Below, piece after piece: positions 7,825 through 17,858 of a stretch of 64,000 nucleotides of DNA. A model generated the notes under the pieces. That model had not been told where the DNA came from. It made no database searches and was given only the letters and a program-made list of their open reading frames with translations. Origin of the DNA: Candidatus Flexicrinis affinis (GTDB lineage: Bacteria; Chloroflexota; Anaerolineae; Aggregatilineales; Phototrophicaceae); assembly GCA_016716525.1 (NCBI GenBank), contig JADJWE010000007.1, positions 248,001-312,000 of the forward strand, read 5' to 3'. A program made the translations under genes and the position numbers. Each line of letters opens with the position of its first letter. The stretch's first letter is position 1.

Positions 7825-8541
7825 ATGAAGCGTTTGTGCATCATTCTTGCTCTAAGTGTCTTTCTCACGGGAATAACTCCCTACACGGCCACCGCCCAAG
7901 ACAGTGATGAGGAGATCCAATCCGCACCAAAGGAACAACTGTCGCTGAACGATATGGCAAATGCTACAGTTGTTGCAACTACGGAGATGGATCAGCGCTC
8001 GCCTGTAACGCTTACGGATGAGGAGTACGCGGAAGGCCAACGATTCGCATCGCGGTTATACAAACTCGAGAACTGTGCCGACGACTCCGCATGCTACTTC
8101 GAGGTCTACATGATTGCCGATGATCCTATCAGCGATGCGCGCCCGAAGACGGCCGGCAGAGGCTCTCCAGCACCGATGCCCGTCGGTTGGATCACGACGC
8201 AAGTGTGTGGGTTAAACATCTACAACGGACTGGGTCTAGTCGTGGCCCAACTTCGAGAGAACGTTACAATTAAGTACTCGAATGCAAGTGGTGGTCTGCC
8301 CCGACTTCCAGCGAAAGGTATTGCGGGACACCTGAACGGAACCGTAGCTTACTTTCCGACAGCTTGGATCCAGCTGGACGGCCCCACTGCGTTTCCCGGT
8401 TGGAACATCAAGCTGACATCAGGCGCGCTCTACTTTGTGGCAGGGGGATTACTGCAATGGGCTGCCTTTCCATTGCCTCCGCCGAACTCCTACTTCGGTG
8501 TCACCATGGTGGTCGATACAACCACAACCTACTGCATCTAG
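7825..8541 (+). CDS. Secreted protein of unknown function, AT-richer orphan
   Basis: 238 residues. Signal peptide: MKRLC, hydrophobic core, cleavage near TATAQ-DS at about residue 25. The mature protein begins with an acidic low-complexity stretch and contains a Cys pair in LENCADDSACYFEV (about 81-94), which could form a disulfide, then Val/Gly-rich segments suggestive of a beta sandwich. No family recognised. The gene is AT-richer than its neighbours and is preceded by the conserved palindrome. Followed closely by two small membrane-protein genes on the same strand. Confidence 0.68.
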   Translation: MKRLCIILALSVFLTGITPYTATAQDSDEEIQSAPKEQLSLNDMANATVVATTEMDQRSPVTLTDEEYAEGQRFASRLYKLENCADDSACYFEVYMIADDPISDARPKTAGRGSPAPMPVGWITTQVCGLNIYNGLGLVVAQLRENVTIKYSNASGGLPRLPAKGIAGHLNGTVAYFPTAWIQLDGPTAFPGWNIKLTSGALYFVAGGLLQWAAFPLPPPNSYFGVTMVVDTTTTYCI

Positions 8542-8610
8542 CCGACGACTCTTTACCTACCAATCCACGGTATCGAGGTTGTTGCATACGACAAGTTGAG
8601 GAGAACCAGT

Positions 8611-8784
8611 ATGGAGAATGAACTGGGACAACTGGGGGTAAACGGTGGGTTCAGTATCGGGCAATGGCTCAACCTCGCTTTTGTAACATGGTTGTTAGCT
8701 TCTGGGACTACCGTATATGTCGTCTATCGTCTCATCCGCCGTCCACGCAGGGACAAACCCAAGCGCGACGAATTCGAGGACTGA
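8611..8784 (+). CDS. Small single-pass membrane protein A
   Basis: 57 residues from ATG 8611 with GAGGAG at 8598-8603. A polar N-terminus (ELGQLGVNGG), one transmembrane helix (about 18-40) and a basic tail ending RRPRRDKPKRDEFED, giving an N-out/C-in prediction by the positive-inside rule. The downstream gene encodes a clear paralogue. Function unknown; size and topology resemble small regulators or scaffolds of membrane complexes. The spacing to the next start is 1 base, so translation is coupled. Confidence 0.65.
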   Translation: MENELGQLGVNGGFSIGQWLNLAFVTWLLASGTTVYVVYRLIRRPRRDKPKRDEFED

Positions 8785-8785
8785 C

Positions 8786-8962
8786 ATGAACGACCTGTCT
8801 GGACTCGGGATCAACAGTGATACGCAGCAGATCATGCTTCGTAACCTCATCATCAGCGGGTTTGCGCTGTGGCTGTTTTGGGGAACAGTGGCAATTGTCG
8901 CCTACCGCCTCATCCGCGGCCCGCGCAAGCAGAAACCGAAGCGCGACGAGCAGTACGAATAA
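8786..8962 (+). CDS. Small single-pass membrane protein B, paralogue of the preceding gene
   Basis: 58 residues from ATG 8786, one base after the previous stop (TGACATG). It repeats the previous gene's plan: N-terminal LSGLGINSDTQQ, a transmembrane helix (about 19-40) and the tail YRLIRGPRKQKPKRDEQYE, sharing YRLIRxPRxxKPKRDE with protein A. The stronger conservation of the cytoplasmic tail than of the helix suggests that the tail is the functional part. The longer frame from 8717 is a shadow over gene A. Confidence 0.65.
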   Translation: MNDLSGLGINSDTQQIMLRNLIISGFALWLFWGTVAIVAYRLIRGPRKQKPKRDEQYE

Positions 8963-8969
8963 TCGCCCC

Positions 8970-9350
8970 TCACACCATGATCTCCACCCGTGCGCCGTCC
9001 GGATCGAGCACGACGCTTTCGTAGTACCCGTCACCGGTGGTGCGCGGTCCGCTGACAACCGTGTAGCCATCGGCGCGCAGGCGCTCGGTCAGTGCGTCGA
9101 CGGCCTCGCGGCTTCCCACACTGAACGCGACGTGCGCCCAGCCGATGCGTTCTGTGCTGTCACCGCCGGCCACGTCAGGCCGCTGCATCAGCTCCAAGCG
9201 CGCACCGCCGTCGAACGTCAGGAAGTACGACGCGAATCCAGTGCGCGGGTTGACGTAGCGCATTCCGGCCGATCCGCCGAAGTACGCCTCGTAGAACGCA
9301 CGCGAGCGCTCCAAGTCCGCTGTCCACAGCGCCGCGTGTTCGATTCGCAT
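8970..9350 (-). CDS. VOC-family (glyoxalase/bleomycin resistance fold) protein
   Basis: 126 residues forming one complete vicinal-oxygen-chelate unit of two beta-alpha-beta-beta-beta modules. Candidate metal ligands are H5 in RIEHAALW, E53 in ARLELM, H73 in WAHVAFSV and E122 in ARVEIMV. The DLERSRAFYEAYFG and DPDGARVEI segments are typical of lactoylglutathione-lyase-like proteins. A strong GGAGGAGAGG site precedes the start. True glyoxalase I, fosfomycin/bleomycin-type resistance and dioxygenase roles are all possible; none is favoured by context. Confidence 0.85.
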   Translation of the reverse strand: MRIEHAALWTADLERSRAFYEAYFGGSAGMRYVNPRTGFASYFLTFDGGARLELMQRPDVAGGDSTERIGWAHVAFSVGSREAVDALTERLRADGYTVVSGPRTTGDGYYESVVLDPDGARVEIMV

Positions 9351-9407
9351 CGGTTCCTCTCCTCCGATAGGCGTTGCCCGCAGTGTAGCGAACCCGTCCC
9401 CGAATCG

Positions 9408-9435
9408 AAAAGCGGCAGAGGTTTCCCCTTGCCGC
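9408..9435 (-). terminator. Rho-independent terminator of the exported protein gene at 9466
   Basis: On the minus strand GCGGCA (9435-9430) pairs with TGCCGC (9417-9412), with an inner GG/CC extension, followed by TTTT. It sits 31 bases past the stop of the gene it would terminate. Confidence 0.6.
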
Positions 9436-9465
9436 CTTCACATGTATCGACGTTTGGCTGTTTGG

Positions 9466-10215
9466 TTAGTTGTACAGGATGGTGAAGCGGCGCTTCTCGG
9501 ACTTGATGGCCGGTTCGGTCTCGGTGATCGCGATCACCTGCCACGTGTGTTCTTCCTGCAAGACGATGTGGTTGTGAAGCTGCGGATTCATGCCCAGCCC
9601 GCATGTTTGCGTCGCCATGTTGCAGAAGTCCCAACTGCTGTCGGTGTAGTCGATCACCTTCTCGCCGGCCGCATTGCGGACGATCACGCGGTACTGATTG
9701 GCGAAGAACGTATGATTCCAGCGGAACCCGTCGAAATCAAAGCGGTTAACGAACACCGCACCGTCAGCGGGCGATGTCAGGGTCGCGGCAGGGCCTTCGT
9801 CCACCGTCAGCGTGATCTTCTGGCTCTTGATTGTGCTGTTCGGGAAATTAGCGATGATGCTGAACTTGACGGTGTGGCCGTCCTTGATCTGAGCCATGAC
9901 GGTAGGCGGCACATACAGTGCGCATTCCGTGTCCGGGCACGGCGCGCCGACATCGTACTTGAACACCTGTCTCGTCTCGACCACCTTGAACTTCATCGTG
10001 TACGTGCTGCTGCCGGCGTCGGCCCACTTGAAGATCGTGCCGGGCCAGAGCGTTTCGCCGGATGACGGCGACAGGATCGTCGGATACAACGGAATGAAGA
10101 CAACGCGCGGGTCGGCGGACGGGACAGGCAGCGGAGCCTCCTGCGCGGATGCGGCCTGCGCGGACAGCAGCGCGGACAGGATGAACAACAGGGCGGTGAC
10201 AACTCGCTTGGTCAT
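9466..10215 (-). CDS. Exported protein with Ig-like/beta-sandwich domains
   Basis: 249 residues with a signal peptide (MTKRVVTALLFIL..., cleavage near ASAQ-EA at about 25). The start at 10215 is chosen because the upstream extension of the frame is basic, Pro/Arg-rich and overlaps the decarboxylase end. The mature protein contains YPTILSPSSGETLWPGTIFKW-type and LTSPADGAVF-type segments, which are typical of repeated fibronectin/Ig-like ligand-binding domains, and two Cys pairs (CPDTEC, CNMATQTC). A surface or cell-wall role is likely. It stands downstream of the decarboxylase but behind a terminator. Confidence 0.68.
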   Translation of the reverse strand: MTKRVVTALLFILSALLSAQAASAQEAPLPVPSADPRVVFIPLYPTILSPSSGETLWPGTIFKWADAGSSTYTMKFKVVETRQVFKYDVGAPCPDTECALYVPPTVMAQIKDGHTVKFSIIANFPNSTIKSQKITLTVDEGPAATLTSPADGAVFVNRFDFDGFRWNHTFFANQYRVIVRNAAGEKVIDYTDSSWDFCNMATQTCGLGMNPQLHNHIVLQEEHTWQVIAITETEPAIKSEKRRFTILYN

Positions 10216-10295
10216 GAATGGGCCTCGGTGTTGGCTTCGGATCAATGCCACAACGATACCGGGCCGGCGTCTAGGAATCGTCCAGACCGTTCTGA

Positions 10296-10326
10296 ACGAA
10301 AAAGCAACCGGTCGGCCGGTCGCTTT
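10296..10326 (-). terminator. Rho-independent terminator of the PLP decarboxylase gene
   Basis: Minus-strand stem of AAAGC-G-ACCGG with CCGG-T-TGCTTT (arms 10326-10316 and 10311-10301, one mismatch), a four-base loop, then a T-run (GCTTTTTCG). Located 36 bases after the decarboxylase stop. Confidence 0.65.
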
Positions 10327-10361
10327 GTGTTCTCGATTCAGGTGCGACGGGTCACTGCGTA

Positions 10362-11867
10362 CTAACCCGCGGCCGGTATTTCCTTCGCCAACTGCCGGCC
10401 GAGCGCCAATACATCGGCGACAAACACGTCGACGTCTTCGGCCGTCGTGCGATGATTGCTGATGCATGCGCGAAGGCAGTACTTGCCGTGCAGGCGCGTC
10501 GAGCTGACCAACGATCCACCGCCTTCCTGCTGCCGCAGCAGCAGTTCCTCGTTCAGGGCATTAAGCGCGTCGTCGTCCAACCCCGGCACGACATAGCGGA
10601 AACACACGATGTTGAGCGGAGACGGCGCGAGGCGTTCCAGCTCCGGCTCGGCATCGACCCGCGCGGCCAGCTTGCGGGTGTGCGCAACGTTCTGCGCGAT
10701 CAGCCGGCCGTACTTGTCAATCCCATGCTCCTTGATCGACATCCACACCTTGAGCGCCTTGAACCCGCGCGAGAGCTGAATGCCGAGGTCGCTGAACCAC
10801 ACCTCGCCGGCGGACGCACCGCGCTTGCCGTGCACGAGGTATTCCGGCGTGGTCGTAAACGTCTTGTAGTGCTTCTCCTGCGAGCGTACCAGCACGACTG
10901 CCGCTTCGTAGTTGATGTACATCCACTTGTGCAGGTCGAAGGTCAGCGAGTCGGCGCGTTCCATACCACGCGTGAGCGGGCGGAGTTCAGGCGAGAGGGC
11001 AGCGAGCGCGCCGAACGCGCCGTCGACGTGGAACCACAGGTTCTCGCGGGCGCACAAGTCGGCCAAAGTATTCAGATCGTCGAACGCGCCGGTGTTGACC
11101 GTGCCTGCAGCGCCGACCACGCACACCGGCCGATGCCCCGCCGCGCGATCTTCCGCGATGGCGCGTTCAAGGGCCGCGATGTCGATCTCGAACGCGTCGT
11201 TGACCGGGATAATCCGCAGCGACTCGCGGCCCAAGCCGAGCACTTCGACGGCGCGCGGCACGCACGAATGAACCTCCGACGAAGCATAGAACATCAAGCG
11301 AGGCGCGCCCTCGGGTTTGACGCCGAGCTTGCGCACGTCCCAACCAGCCATCTGATTGCGGGCAACCGTCAGGGCCAGCAGATTCGAGGCCGACGCGCCG
11401 CTGACCATGACCCCGCTGGCCTCGGCCGGATAGCCGACCGCTTCCTTGAGCCAGTTGATCGCCTGCAGTTCGACGTAGTTGGCGATGTGCTCGCCACCGC
11501 CAGTGTTCGGGTTCATGACCGCGGCGAGGAAGTCGCCCAGCGCGCCGAGCGGCGTGCCGGTGCCGATCACCCAGCCCCAGAAGCGGGGATGGATGTTGCC
11601 CATCGGGTAGGGCAGCACGTCGTTGACGAAGTCCGCATAGACGGCGGCAGGGTCCTGCGGGTCGTGCGGCACCGGCACGGCCATGCGCGCCTTCGCATCG
11701 TCGGGCAGCGGCCTCCATACCGGGCGTTCGCGCACGGTGCGCAGCGTGTCGAACATGTCGTCAACCATCTGATGGCCGAGCGTCTTCAGCGATTCCCAAG
11801 CCTCAGTCGTGGCGGGATCGAGCGATTCATCGTGCAGTGTGATCTGCGAATCATCGAACAGCGTCAT
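10362..11867 (-). CDS. PLP-dependent group II amino-acid decarboxylase
   Basis: 501-residue decarboxylase of the aromatic-L-amino-acid / tyrosine / glutamate decarboxylase superfamily. The PLP lysine is K314 in FDLHKWMYINY; D282 (FHVDGAFGA) contacts the pyridine nitrogen; H200 in SSEVHSC stacks on the ring; the GGGEHIANYVELQ and GASASNL segments form the cofactor pocket. It produces an amine and CO2 from an amino acid. The FWGWV region and lack of a Glu-decarboxylase C-terminal calmodulin element favour an aromatic or unspecified substrate. A GGGGAG site precedes the start. Confidence 0.88.
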   Translation of the reverse strand: MTLFDDSQITLHDESLDPATTEAWESLKTLGHQMVDDMFDTLRTVRERPVWRPLPDDAKARMAVPVPHDPQDPAAVYADFVNDVLPYPMGNIHPRFWGWVIGTGTPLGALGDFLAAVMNPNTGGGEHIANYVELQAINWLKEAVGYPAEASGVMVSGASASNLLALTVARNQMAGWDVRKLGVKPEGAPRLMFYASSEVHSCVPRAVEVLGLGRESLRIIPVNDAFEIDIAALERAIAEDRAAGHRPVCVVGAAGTVNTGAFDDLNTLADLCARENLWFHVDGAFGALAALSPELRPLTRGMERADSLTFDLHKWMYINYEAAVVLVRSQEKHYKTFTTTPEYLVHGKRGASAGEVWFSDLGIQLSRGFKALKVWMSIKEHGIDKYGRLIAQNVAHTRKLAARVDAEPELERLAPSPLNIVCFRYVVPGLDDDALNALNEELLLRQQEGGGSLVSSTRLHGKYCLRACISNHRTTAEDVDVFVADVLALGRQLAKEIPAAG

Positions 11868-11977
11868 CGAGAACTCCCCTAGCAGAACAACATGGTAGGT
11901 AGCGTATCACGGGTTTTGAGCGACAGCCTACATCCAATGTGGGTCGTTCCAGTCGACCAATTCGGGTGCGCGGCGGT

Positions 11978-13678
11978 CTACCCCTTGGGCAGGGTGAACC
12001 AGAACGTGCTGCCTTTGCCCAGTTCGCTTTCCACGCCCAGTTCGCCGCCGAGCTTGGTCACCATGCGCTGCACGATTGACAGGCCGATCCCCAGCCCGCG
12101 CTCGTGGTTGGAGTTCAGCCGCGTGAACAGCGCGAATATGCGCGCTTTGTCCTCCGGCGCGATGCCGAGACCGTTGTCCTGCACCTCGTAGCGGACGCGA
12201 TCGCCGTCCGGCTTGGCGCGAATGTGGATGCGAAGCTCGCGCTGGTCGTCGCGGTACTTGAGCGCGTTGCTGATCAGGTTGGCGAAGACTTCAGTCATCC
12301 ACTGCGGATGCCCCATCGCCGGTGGCAGCATGTCCTCGATGACGATGCTGTCGCGGTTGTCGCCGAAGCGTTCCAGCGTGCGCTGGACGACCGCGTTGAC
12401 ATCGACCTTCTCGACCTTGGCCTCGGCATCGCGCAAGGTCGCCAGCTTGAGCAGGTCTTCGATCATCTCCAGCAGGGCATCGACCATCTTAGGGATCATC
12501 GACAGCATGCGCCGGCCGTTGGGCGTGAGGTCTTCGTCTTGCAGCAGATCGGCATAGCCGAGGATGATCGCCAGCGGAGACTTTAAGTCGTGGGCGATCG
12601 TGTGATTGAAGGCGAGCAGTTCGCTGTTCGTCTCCTCGAGGGAACGCGTGTACCGATGCAGCGCAAGCTCCGCTTGCGTGCGCTGCCGCAGATACAGGAT
12701 CAGCATCGCGGTGACGCTGAGGACGATCAGGAGGCCAAGCAAGCCGCTGTTCTGTGCCTCTGCCAGCATACCGTCATCGGACACCGCAAACGACAAGTTC
12801 CACGTTCTGCCGGCAATCGCGACCGCCTTCGTGCTGCTGTACGCACCGAACTCGCTCGCACGGGTCTCCACCGGGACGGTCTCGAACAGCGTCACGTTCG
12901 CAACGTCTGCATCGGTGATCGCGACCGCCATGTCGGGCATGCCGACACGATCGAGGGCAGACGCAAGAAAGTCGCTCGCTTGCAAGACGAGAACGACAAA
13001 CCCGCGCACGGTGTCGATGCGCTCGGAGTCGGTCTCAGGCTGGGGGGTTTGCGCGTAAATGGGCTGGTAGATGTAGATCGTGTACTGCTCCTCTAGCCCG
13101 AACCGCGTCGGCGGGGATGCGGCAATCGTCCCCCGGCGCGCGGTATCCAGAAGCAGCGTGTAGCGGGTCTCGTTAGCGCCGAGATCCATCCCGATGATCG
13201 CATCAGGATTGATCATCGGCGACAGGAAGTAGATTGGGAAATGCGCGTCGCGCTCTGCGGCACGCACGACGACCCCATCGCCATCACGTTCGACGATCTG
13301 GAAATCCGGCGCGTATTCCTCACGGCCCGCCGTTTCGAAGTCCGTGCGGGCGGTTGCGCTCACGAAAGGCACCCATTGGGCGAGGCGCACTTCGGGGTGC
13401 GTCCGCAGCATTTGTGCGGCAAAAGTATCGAACGACGCGCGATCGACATCGAGCGAGGTGGCATACAGCGCCTGAAACGATTCCAGCACGTGCAGCGTGC
13501 TCTCGATGCTCTGCTGTACCGACACAGTCACCTGCTCGGTGCGCCGCTCGATGCGTGCGACTGCGGTCGCCCGCGCCTGCTGATTCAACACCTGCATGAC
13601 GAACACGGCCAGCACGACGCCAATTGCACCAACGATCAGATAGCGGGCGGTAGGAGAAAGCGAACGCGTCACGCGCAT
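11978..13678 (-). CDS. CHASE-domain sensor histidine kinase
   Basis: 566 residues. First membrane helix about 12-30, an extracellular CHASE sensor (about 55-300, with the typical RTHPEVRLAQWVPFV and FPIYFLSPM segments), second helix 312-330, then HisKA with phospho-acceptor H363 (HTIAHDLKSPLAII) and a HATPase domain: N box NLISNALKYR, G1 DNGLGIAP, G2 GLGIGLSIVQ. The C-terminus is at FTLPKG. CHASE sensors bind small ligands such as cytokinin-like molecules, peptides or lipids. No response regulator is adjacent. The gene follows the carboxylase by 6 bases and should be cotranscribed with it. Confidence 0.92.
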   Translation of the reverse strand: MRVTRSLSPTARYLIVGAIGVVLAVFVMQVLNQQARATAVARIERRTEQVTVSVQQSIESTLHVLESFQALYATSLDVDRASFDTFAAQMLRTHPEVRLAQWVPFVSATARTDFETAGREEYAPDFQIVERDGDGVVVRAAERDAHFPIYFLSPMINPDAIIGMDLGANETRYTLLLDTARRGTIAASPPTRFGLEEQYTIYIYQPIYAQTPQPETDSERIDTVRGFVVLVLQASDFLASALDRVGMPDMAVAITDADVANVTLFETVPVETRASEFGAYSSTKAVAIAGRTWNLSFAVSDDGMLAEAQNSGLLGLLIVLSVTAMLILYLRQRTQAELALHRYTRSLEETNSELLAFNHTIAHDLKSPLAIILGYADLLQDEDLTPNGRRMLSMIPKMVDALLEMIEDLLKLATLRDAEAKVEKVDVNAVVQRTLERFGDNRDSIVIEDMLPPAMGHPQWMTEVFANLISNALKYRDDQRELRIHIRAKPDGDRVRYEVQDNGLGIAPEDKARIFALFTRLNSNHERGLGIGLSIVQRMVTKLGGELGVESELGKGSTFWFTLPKG

Positions 13679-13684
13679 ACGCGG

Positions 13685-15298
<1,614 letters not shown>

Positions 15299-15513
15299 GC
15301 GTGACCATTCAAAAGGTGTGGCACATCAATGATTCAGCATTCTACGCGCTAGGATACCATAAATGTTGATCGTAACGGTTGCGGATGTCGGCGGTGCCGG
15401 TGGCGTTCACAACCGTCAGCGTCTTGAAAGTATCTAGAGATCGCTAGCGTCAGCGCCCACCCGCGCGCTATCTTCTAGCGGCTTATATTGCGCGCGCCGG
15501 CTTTGGGGGACGT

Positions 15514-16884
15514 ATGCTTTATGGGATGTTGACGCTAGAGGAATTGCGCGCCCGCGTAGAGCGCGGCGAGATCGAGACCATCGTCCTCGGCTTCACCGAC
15601 CACTACGGGCGGTTGATGGGTAAACGCTTCGACGCCGAGTTCTTCGTCGCCAACGCCGAAGACGGTACCCACGGATGCAACTACCTGCTGATCGTCGATA
15701 TGGAAATGGATCCGACGCCCGGCTACAAGTACGCCAACTGGGAGATGGGCTTCGGCGACTTTCACATGGTGCCGGATATGTCGACCTTGCGCGTCGCGAG
15801 CTGGCTTGACAAGACCGCACTGGTGATCTGCGACGTCGTGGACGACAAGGCGCACGACTACGTCCCGGTCGCGCCGCGCTCGATCCTGCGCCGTCAGATC
15901 GCGCGCACAGCGGAGCTTGGATACACCGCGATGGCCGCGTCGGAGCTTGAGTTCTTTGCGTTCGAGGACAGCTACCGGCAGGCGCAGGAGAAGGGTTACG
16001 CCGGCCTTCAGCCGATGGGCTGGTACATTGAGGACTATCACATCCTGCAAGCCAGCCGCGAGGAGAAGTTCGTCGCCGAGGCGCGCCGTCACCTCAAACG
16101 CTCCGGCATCCCGGTCGAAAACTCGAAGGGCGAGTGGGGACACGGCCAGCACGAGCTTAACGTGCGCTATGCCGAGAGCCTCGTCATGGCCGACCGCCAC
16201 GCGATCTTTAAGCAGTGCCTCAAAGAAGTGGCCGACGCGCTCGGCTTCAGCGTAACGTTCATGGCCAAGCCGTTCGACACGCAGGCCGGCTCGAGCGGAC
16301 ATCTGCACTTCAGCCTGTGGAAGGACGGAGAAAACGCCTTCAAGGGCGATACGCCGCTGGGCAAGGTCGCCGGTTCCGACATCTTCCGCTGGTTCCTCGG
16401 CGGGTGGATGGCGCATGCCGCCGAGCTGATGGTGTTTTACGCGCCCACGGTCAACAGCTACAAGCGCTTCATCGACCTGTCGTGGGCGCCGACACGCATC
16501 GCGTGGAGCTACGACAACCGCACGGCGGGCTTCCGCATCCTCGGCAGCGGGGCCGGCCTACGCATCGAGAACCGCATCCCCGGCGCGGACTGCAACCCGT
16601 ACCTCGCCTATGCCGCGTCGTTGGCCTCCGGCATCGACGGAATCGCCAATCAGATCGAGCCGCCGGCCATGTTCGACGGCGACATTTACGCCGCGCAGCA
16701 GCTCCCACGCGTGCCGCGCACGCTGGAACACGCTGTCGATGTGTTCGCCTCAAGCAGTTTCGCCAAACAGGCCTTTGGCGCGGATGTCGTCGAACATTAC
16801 GCGCACTTCTATACCAAGGAGATCGAAGCCTACAACAAAGCCGTCACCGATTGGGAACGCGCACGCTATTTCGAACGGATCTAG
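15514..16884 (+). CDS. Glutamine synthetase family protein (gamma-glutamyl-polyamine/amine synthetase-like)
   Basis: 456 residues with the GS barrel: ASELEFFAFED (metal-binding Glu pair), GHGQHELN and GSSGHLHFSLW (ATP/glutamate loops), APTRIAWSYDNRTAGFR and RIENRIPGADCNPYLA. The N-terminal beta-grasp begins LEELRARVERGEIETIVLGFTD. It lacks the housekeeping adenylylation loop context, and the downstream SDR and aldehyde dehydrogenase point to an amine-glutamylation pathway similar to putrescine or ethanolamine use rather than ammonia assimilation. That pathway assignment is inference. A GGGGGA site precedes the ATG. Confidence 0.83.
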   Translation: MLYGMLTLEELRARVERGEIETIVLGFTDHYGRLMGKRFDAEFFVANAEDGTHGCNYLLIVDMEMDPTPGYKYANWEMGFGDFHMVPDMSTLRVASWLDKTALVICDVVDDKAHDYVPVAPRSILRRQIARTAELGYTAMAASELEFFAFEDSYRQAQEKGYAGLQPMGWYIEDYHILQASREEKFVAEARRHLKRSGIPVENSKGEWGHGQHELNVRYAESLVMADRHAIFKQCLKEVADALGFSVTFMAKPFDTQAGSSGHLHFSLWKDGENAFKGDTPLGKVAGSDIFRWFLGGWMAHAAELMVFYAPTVNSYKRFIDLSWAPTRIAWSYDNRTAGFRILGSGAGLRIENRIPGADCNPYLAYAASLASGIDGIANQIEPPAMFDGDIYAAQQLPRVPRTLEHAVDVFASSSFAKQAFGADVVEHYAHFYTKEIEAYNKAVTDWERARYFERI

Positions 16885-16894
16885 GCTGCTGATT

Positions 16895-17036
16895 GGGGCG
16901 CTGCCCCAACCCCCGGCAGGGATTTGCATCCCTGCACCCGCACTTTGCGGATCGGCATCGGGTGCGATGCCGATCCGCGGGAGTGGGAGTCCAGAGGGCG
17001 TAAGTCCTCTGGTGGAGGTGTGGAGGCGAAGCCTCC
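16895..17036 (+). repeat. Structured intergenic repeat, copy A (five hairpins)
   Basis: Consecutive stem-loops: GGGGC/GCCCC at 16895-16907; GCAGGGAT/ATCCCTGC at 16916-16935; a perfect 14-base stem at 16947-16978 beginning GCGGATCGGC; a 9-base stem with one G-U pair and GTAA tetraloop at 16991-17012 (CCAGAGGGC start); GGAGGC/GCCTCC at 17022-17036. Homologous copies at 27311 and 48464. It lies between the GS gene and the SDR gene of the same presumed transcript. Confidence 0.85.
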
Positions 17037-17076
17037 GCAAACACGGCTCGTCTTTACGTACACTGGAGCATATCTC

Positions 17077-17850
17077 ATGCGGTTGCAAGACAAAGTAGCA
17101 CTCATCACCGGCGCCGGCAGCGGTATCGGCTATCACACGGCGCTGGTATTCGCGCAGGAAGGCGCGGCGGTCGTCGCCGTCGATGTCAATGACGAGGGCG
17201 GCCAGCAGACGATCAAGGAGATCACTGACGCCGGCGGCCGCGCGATTTACGTCCACGCCGACGTGTCGAGCGCGTCCGACTGCGCCAGGATGGTCGAAGC
17301 GGCGGAGGACACCTACGGCAAGCTCAACATCCTGTTTAACAACGCCGGCATCATGCTCAGCGCCGACGACGACGCCATCAGCACCGACGAGACGGTGTGG
17401 GACTTGACGATGGCCGTCAACGTCAAAGGTGTGTTCTTCGGCTGCAAGTACGGTATTCCGGCGCTGCGGCGGGCGGGCGGTGGCAGCATCATCAACACGG
17501 CCTCGTTCGTGGCGCTGCTCGGCGCGGCGACGCCCCAGCTTGCGTACACCGCCAGCAAGGGCGCGGTGCTCTCGATGACCCGCGAACTGGCGATCATCCA
17601 CGCCCGCGAGAACATCCGCGTCAACGCGTTATGTCCCGGCCCGCTGCGCACCGAGCTGCTGATGAAGTTCCTCAACACCGATGAGAAGAAGCAGCGCCGC
17701 CTGGTGCATATCCCGATGGGGCGCTTCGGCGAGGCCAAGGAGATGGCCTACGCCGCCCTGTACCTCGGCTCCGACGAGTCGTCGTATGTGACCGGCACCG
17801 AGTTCGTTGTCGACGGCGGGATCACCGCCGCATACGTCACGCCGCAGTGA
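17077..17850 (+). CDS. Short-chain dehydrogenase/reductase (classical SDR)
   Basis: 257-residue NAD(P)-dependent oxidoreductase. The cofactor motif TGAGSGIG is at 11-18 with a following acidic residue at the end of strand 2 (VDVND), which favours NAD. NNAG is at 88-91, and the catalytic set is S143, Y157 and K161 (AYTASKG). The ATG at 17077 fits a normal SDR N-terminus (MRLQDKVALITG); the frame upstream of it is repeat copy A. The stop overlaps the aldehyde dehydrogenase start region, so the two are coupled. Probable alcohol-to-aldehyde or ketone step preceding the dehydrogenase. Confidence 0.9.
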   Translation: MRLQDKVALITGAGSGIGYHTALVFAQEGAAVVAVDVNDEGGQQTIKEITDAGGRAIYVHADVSSASDCARMVEAAEDTYGKLNILFNNAGIMLSADDDAISTDETVWDLTMAVNVKGVFFGCKYGIPALRRAGGGSIINTASFVALLGAATPQLAYTASKGAVLSMTRELAIIHARENIRVNALCPGPLRTELLMKFLNTDEKKQRRLVHIPMGRFGEAKEMAYAALYLGSDESSYVTGTEFVVDGGITAAYVTPQ

Positions 17851-17858
17851 GCAGAACG

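Noticed and set aside
10452..11882. 476-residue plus-strand frame opposite the PLP decarboxylase
   Set aside because: Antisense shadow; the decarboxylase has all active-site motifs and a terminator and site of its own.
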